Shown: positions 6,513-8,904 of the stretch, piece after piece | Numbering within the stretch: position 1 is the first letter of the stretch | Layout: every line of letters begins with the position of its first letter | The notes under the pieces: model-generated | Database searches by the model: none | What the model was told of the DNA's origin: nothing | Seen by the model: the letters and a program-made list of their open reading frames with translations, nothing else | From: Pirellulaceae bacterium | GTDB taxonomy: Bacteria; Planctomycetota; Planctomycetia; Pirellulales; Pirellulaceae | Assembly: GCA_030744095.1 (NCBI GenBank) | Contig: JASLRF010000271.1 | Location: 1 to 8,904 of the forward strand | Length of the DNA stretch: 8,904 nucleotides | Direction of reading: 5' to 3' | Made by a program: the position numbers and the translations under genes

Positions 6513-7067
6513 TCAGTTCAGAATCTTTGAGGAATCTGCGACCACTTTGGCAATCTGCTTCTTGTTCAGCTCACCCTTGGCGAAAGCGTGGTTTGCTTTC
6601 GACTTCAGGCCAACCCACATATTCACCGTGACTTCCGCATCTTTGGCGATGCGGTAGTTCGGCGGACCCGCAATGCCGTCAAAGATTGTCAACGGCACTT
6701 CCTTGATTCCGTGCTTCTTTGCGAAAGCCACTAACTGGTCCTCCGCGGCATCGGGATCGTCTGTCAACAAAACGACAAACCCCTTCATGTCCTGATCGGA
6801 ATTCTTGGCGACCTGTGCATCGATCTGCTTGACCAAACTGGCCACGTCGTCCGTTAGCGAACGTGTGAACACGTTCACGACAGGACGTCTTCCAAATCGT
6901 CAGCGATAGCAGAGTGACCTTCCTGCGTTCGGGCCTGTGCAATCCTTAACATTGAAAGCGCCAGCAGACTGGCCAACTTGCAATCCGGATTCCAGGTCGC
7001 CCGCCGCTGTGATGGCGCTGAAAGACAGCGCTACCAACGCGAGTGAGGGGACCAACAGATTTCTCAT
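6513..7067 (-). CDS. Exported thioredoxin-fold-like protein with predicted selenocysteine (CYRU)
   Basis: This is a 184-residue protein if the TGA at 6900-6902 is read as selenocysteine (residue 56); otherwise it ends at 55. The start ATG at 7065-7067 is set by GGAGG seven bases upstream; a TTG at 7101-7103 also opens the frame but overlaps the promoter -10. Residues 1-22 are a signal peptide (LLVPSLALVALSFSAITAA). Then come LQVGQSAGAFNVKDCTGP (29-46), SLCYR-U-RFGRRPVVNVFTR (51-69), FVVLLTDDPDAAEDQL (97-112), VPLTIFDG (124-131) with a possible cis-Pro at P125, and MWVGLKSKANHAFAKGEL (150-167). C53-x-x-U56 is a CxxC-type redox motif with Sec second. I recognise it as resembling a secreted planctomycete family with CYRC at this place, from memory; its function is not known to me. 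A redox role is inferred from the motif and fold. Confidence 0.82.
6863..6881 (-). promoter_or_regulatory. Predicted SECIS hairpin of the CYRU protein
   Basis: On the minus strand GTGAA (6878-6874) pairs with TTCAC (6869-6865) around the loop CGUG (6873-6870). The stem extends past one bulged C by two further pairs (GT 6881-6880 with AC 6864-6863). The loop starts 26 nt after the UGA and again reads N-G-U. A single bulged base on the 5' arm recalls the bulged U of E. coli fdhF. Confidence 0.7.
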
Positions 7068-7099
7068 CGAAGTTCCTCCGTTAAAAAAGGTTCTGGGGC

Positions 7100-7128
7100 A
7101 CAATACCCGAGACGTTCCACAATGCCAA
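7100..7128 (-). promoter_or_regulatory. Sigma70-like promoter of the CYRU / cytochrome / Sec-thioredoxin genes
   Basis: On the minus strand TTGGCA (7128-7123) and TATTGT (7105-7100) are exactly 17 bases apart, matching the consensus at 5 and 4 of 6 positions. A start site near 7092 would give a leader of about 25 bases with the GGAGG ribosome binding site at 7079-7075. Confidence 0.55.
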
Positions 7129-7300
7129 GTCTACGTGAACCAGGTCCGCCGAGCAACATTCTGTGACGGTTTCTTGCACAGTGGCTGTTTCTCCAGCGGC
7201 CGCACCAAGTCAGTGAACAACGCCACGAGGCAAAAGTTGCGATTCCGGTGAGAAAAATACCAGAATGTTGGTGCTTCGTTTGTACGAGAGCTCACACAAC

Positions 7301-7356
7301 CAGATCCGTGTGGACAGATACATGAAGGCAGATACGTGACGACAGATACGTGGGGA
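7301..7356 (+). repeat. Four tandem 14-bp direct repeats (iteron-like)
   Basis: Copies start at 7301, 7315, 7329 and 7343 with an exact 14-base period: CAGATCCGTGTGGA, CAGATACATGAAGG, CAGATACGTGACGA, CAGATACGTGGGGA. The consensus is CAGATACGTG plus four looser bases. The period is not a multiple of three and no gene covers it, so a regulator-binding array is more likely than coding repeats. It lies about 170 bases upstream of the CYRU promoter and 200-270 bases upstream of the methyltransferase. Confidence 0.85.
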
Positions 7357-7501
7357 TCCAAGTTTGGACGTGTCGGTGTATTTCCCGTGTTTGGCCGTTA
7401 TAGTGTTTGATTCGCGGTTTGCGGGCCATCTCGCAAGGTGGCCTGCCCCATTTCTCGTACAATTCTGATCATTCACGATCTCTGGCCAAGAGAGCTGAGC
7501 C

Positions 7502-7573
7502 ATGTCCCGAATTGTTACCATTCCGCTATTTGAGATCCTCAAGTCGCTTAAAACGGAGCTGAAAAAGAATTGA
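7502..7573 (+). CDS. Possible small upstream ORF overlapping the methyltransferase start
   Basis: An ATG opens a 23-codon frame beginning MSRIVTIPLFEIL and ending in a Lys-rich tail (KTELKKN). Its TGA (7571-7573) overlaps the TTG start of the methyltransferase as TTGA, an arrangement used for translational coupling. A weak AGAGAG lies about seven bases upstream of the ATG. There is no homology or composition evidence; it may be chance. Confidence 0.25.
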   Translation: MSRIVTIPLFEILKSLKTELKKN

Positions 7574-8274
7574 ACTTGTCATCAACAGCTGGGCTCGGTT
7601 CCGAGCCGCTTGGATCTCTGGGAATACCCGGCGGCTGGACCGAGGGAACGCAAGTCATCGGTGACCACTATTTCGAGCTGTTGCTGCCGGCCGATCCGGA
7701 CGAGTTCCTAAATCAACTCGACAAATCGGCGGATGCGCATATCACGGATCCGTATTGGTCCGCGATCTGGTCCGCCGCACCGGTGTTGGCGGAATGCGTG
7801 GCCCGACATCGTTGGCCATCAGGTACATCCGCGCTGGAGCTGGGATGTGGTGTGGGATTGGTGGGGCTGGCGGCGCTAGCGGCAGGGGTCTCGGTCACCT
7901 TTAGCGACTACATCTCGCTGGCCGTTTCACTCGCCCTGGAAAATGCCCGTCGGAACGGTTTTCCCGCCGCGGAGGGCCTTCAATTAGATTGGCGTGATCC
8001 GCCCACATTGAAGACGTTTCCGCTGGTACTCGCTTCCGACGTTCTTTACGAAAAACGACTGCACGGGGATTTGCTCGCGACGCTCGACCGCGTGCTGGCA
8101 GTGGATGGTGAATGTTGGATCGGCGACCCAGTACGTTCGGCGGCAAGCAGTTTTGCAAAACTTGCTCGCAAGCGTGGCTACGATGTCACGATCGATGGCG
8201 ACACCGCCGGCCGACAGCCTTCGGACAACCGGTCGAACTTTCAATTGTTGATCTTACGCCGTTGCCCAGCTTGA
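7570..8274 (+). CDS. Class I SAM-dependent methyltransferase, family-16/METTL-like
   Basis: This protein has 234 residues. The start is a TTG at 7570 with GGAG 11 bases upstream; the frame is closed by a TAA at 7549-7551 and no ATG lies in the first 100 codons, so the exact start is uncertain. Domain signs: ITDPYWSAIWSAAPVLAE (58-75), typical of the Methyltransf_16 group (lysine methyltransferases such as those of ETF-beta, and nicotinamide N-methyltransferase-like proteins); SAM-binding motif I LELGCGVGLVGLAALAAG (89-106); acidic FSDY (111-114); LALENARRNG (121-130); and post-motif LVLASDVLYEKRL (152-164). It has no signal peptide and is likely cytosolic, methylating a protein side chain or small molecule that cannot be named. 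It faces away from the CYRU gene and converges on the pyrophosphatase. No tie to selenium chemistry is evident, although a selenium substrate cannot be excluded. Confidence 0.8.
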   Translation: MNLSSTAGLGSEPLGSLGIPGGWTEGTQVIGDHYFELLLPADPDEFLNQLDKSADAHITDPYWSAIWSAAPVLAECVARHRWPSGTSALELGCGVGLVGLAALAAGVSVTFSDYISLAVSLALENARRNGFPAAEGLQLDWRDPPTLKTFPLVLASDVLYEKRLHGDLLATLDRVLAVDGECWIGDPVRSAASSFAKLARKRGYDVTIDGDTAGRQPSDNRSNFQLLILRRCPA

Positions 8275-8301
8275 TTTCAGAAGTCGAAGTGATCATGCTG
8301 C

Positions 8302-8324
8302 GACCGCGCACTGCCGCTGCGGTC
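8302..8324. terminator. Weak hairpin between convergent genes
   Basis: GACCGC (8302-8307) pairs with GCGGTC (8319-8324) around an 11-base loop in the 73-base gap between the methyltransferase and pyrophosphatase stops. There is no U-tract on either side, so terminator function is only suggested by position. Confidence 0.3.
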
Positions 8325-8347
8325 CTTCGTGCTTTGCCTCCTTCAGC

Positions 8348-8904
8348 TCAGCGGCCATATTCTTCGTCGTAGTCTTCCAGTGATGCCGACACAACTTTCA
8401 ACGCGTGCTCAGCGCCATAGATTCGTTCGATCGAAATCACTGAGTGTTGGCCAGGCGTCATCTTATACGTGCTGAAATAATGTTGCATCCGTTCGATAAT
8501 TGCCTCCGGCAATTCCGAGACGTCTTTTGCGTCGGCCCAAATGTTGTCGTTAGCCAAGACGGCAATGATCTTGTCGTCCGCCTCGTCGCGATCGACAGCC
8601 TGCAATCCGCCGACGATTCTCGCGTTGACGATAATCTCTGCTCGCGAAATTGGACGTTCCGTCAGGACGCAGATGTCGAGCGGATCGCCGTCACCTTTGG
8701 CCGCTTTCGGCGAGAGGTCGCTGACGCGACGACCACAATAGGTTTGAGCGATAAAAAGGTGCATCAAATGCCATTGCGTTGGGAATCGTCCCAGGTCAGT
8801 GAATGAGGTTAAAAAGCGATATGATTCTACAACCGAGTAGGACGGGCGGCGTAAAGACCAGCTTGGACCGGTTGCCGTTGGCACTCGATTCGGCCTTTCA
8901 GTAT
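8348..8904 (-). CDS. ppa: Inorganic pyrophosphatase (family I), cut at window edge
   Basis: The frame runs to the right edge without a stop, so the true start is probably outside; a GTG at 8882-8884 is the first internal candidate (178 residues from there). The enzyme hydrolyses pyrophosphate to two phosphates in the cytoplasm. Clear family-I signs are QTYCGRRV, GDGDPLDICVLTERPI with the metal-binding aspartates, NARIVGGLQAVDRDEADDKIIAVL, PEAIIERMQHYFSTYK and a final RIYGAEHALKVVSASLEDY. The part before QTYCG is unusual: where relatives usually show a YGFIP-like segment it reads HLMHLFIAQTYCG, and no obvious nucleotide- or lysine-rich N-terminal PPase motif is seen. This may be a divergent clade or a disturbed N-terminal region. 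It ends with TGA at 8348-8350 and converges on the methyltransferase. Confidence 0.8.
   Translation of the reverse strand, partial: TERPNRVPTATGPSWSLRRPSYSVVESYRFLTSFTDLGRFPTQWHLMHLFIAQTYCGRRVSDLSPKAAKGDGDPLDICVLTERPISRAEIIVNARIVGGLQAVDRDEADDKIIAVLANDNIWADAKDVSELPEAIIERMQHYFSTYKMTPGQHSVISIERIYGAEHALKVVSASLEDYDEEYGR

Larger units (their letters stand above)
7068..7501. other. Intergenic region without a convincing gene
   Basis: This is the gap between the CYRU gene (minus) and the methyltransferase side (plus). Open frames here have no recognisable protein features. It holds the promoter at 7100-7128, a four-copy 14-bp repeat at 7301-7356, a TATAGT (7399-7404) that could be a -10 without a good -35, and a hairpin GCGGGCCA (7421-7428) / TGGCCTGC (7439-7446) with a 10-base loop and no U-tract. 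Confidence 0.6.

Noticed and set aside
2438..6902. TGA read as Trp, Gly or Cys by a variant genetic code
   Set aside because: TGA also serves as the terminal stop of several genes here (DUF1553 gene, peroxiredoxin, CYRU gene, methyltransferase, pyrophosphatase). The internal TGAs occur only at redox-Cys positions, while ordinary Cys and Trp use TGC/TGT and TGG.
2045..7067. The three interrupted genes as pseudogenes or sequencing errors
   Set aside because: Each has one and only one interruption, always TGA, always at the catalytic Cys column, with intact signals, frames and SECIS-like hairpins. Random decay would not give this three times.
7065..7103. TTG at 7101-7103 as start of the CYRU protein
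   Set aside because: It overlaps the predicted -10 box and lies upstream of the GGAGG ribosome binding site; the ATG at 7065-7067 has ideal spacing and begins a normal signal peptide.
7301..7356. CRISPR array
   Set aside because: The repeat unit is only 14 bp including variable bases, with no spacers and no cas genes nearby.
7210..7542. Minus-strand 110-codon open frame in the intergenic region
   Set aside because: No recognisable domain, unlikely composition, and it overlaps the repeat array and the upstream region of the methyltransferase.

Overview
The window looks like chromosomal DNA of a planctomycete, probably of the Pirellulales type. The best taxonomic marker is the first gene, a LamG + DUF1553 ('PSD1') protein, a family expanded in Planctomycetota. 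Exported redox proteins, a beta-propeller/di-haem cytochrome fusion and long intergenic gaps fit this. The assignment is an inference from gene content.

The main finding is a selenium-centred neighbourhood. Three exported redox genes on the minus strand are each interrupted by one in-frame TGA, and each TGA sits exactly where the family has its redox-active cysteine. They are a peroxiredoxin (PKAFTGG-U-TKQC, 2045-2647), a thioredoxin-like lipoprotein (WASW-U-SSC, 3911-4522) and a small thioredoxin-fold-like secreted protein (LCYR-U-RFG, 6513-7067). In all three the frame continues past the TGA to a natural stop. Each TGA is followed, at a distance typical of bacterial SECIS elements, by a perfect hairpin whose short loop reads N-G-U (CGUGC, GGUU, CGUG). 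I read all three as selenoproteins; automated annotation would split or truncate them. Among them, on the plus strand, lies a SenB-family selenosugar synthase gene (2887-3837), so the locus combines protein selenium (Sec) with a likely small-molecule selenium enzyme. The three Sec proteins and the cytochrome all carry export signals, which suggests an extracytoplasmic thiol/peroxide redox system.

Layout: 1-1976 (+) 3' part of the LamG-DUF1553 gene; 1974-2018 shared convergent terminator; 2045-2647 (-) Sec-peroxiredoxin; 2648-2886 divergent intergenic region with a GC-rich foldable segment; 2887-3837 (+) senB; 3911-4522 (-) Sec-thioredoxin lipoprotein; 4580-6436 (-) beta-propeller/di-haem cytochrome c; 6453-6490 strong terminator hairpin just before the cytochrome ribosome binding site; 6513-7067 (-) CxxU protein with a good sigma70-like promoter at 7100-7128; 7068-7501 intergenic with four 14-bp direct repeats; 7502-7573 (+) possible small upstream ORF; 7570-8274 (+) methyltransferase; 8348-8904 (-) inorganic pyrophosphatase, cut by the window edge.

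The order CxxU protein - cytochrome - Sec-thioredoxin on the minus strand looks like an operon with an internal terminator/attenuator. The Sec-peroxiredoxin is divergent from senB. Sec insertion needs SelA, SelB, tRNA-Sec and SelD from elsewhere in the genome; none is visible here. SelD-made selenophosphate would be the precursor shared by Sec synthesis and SenB.
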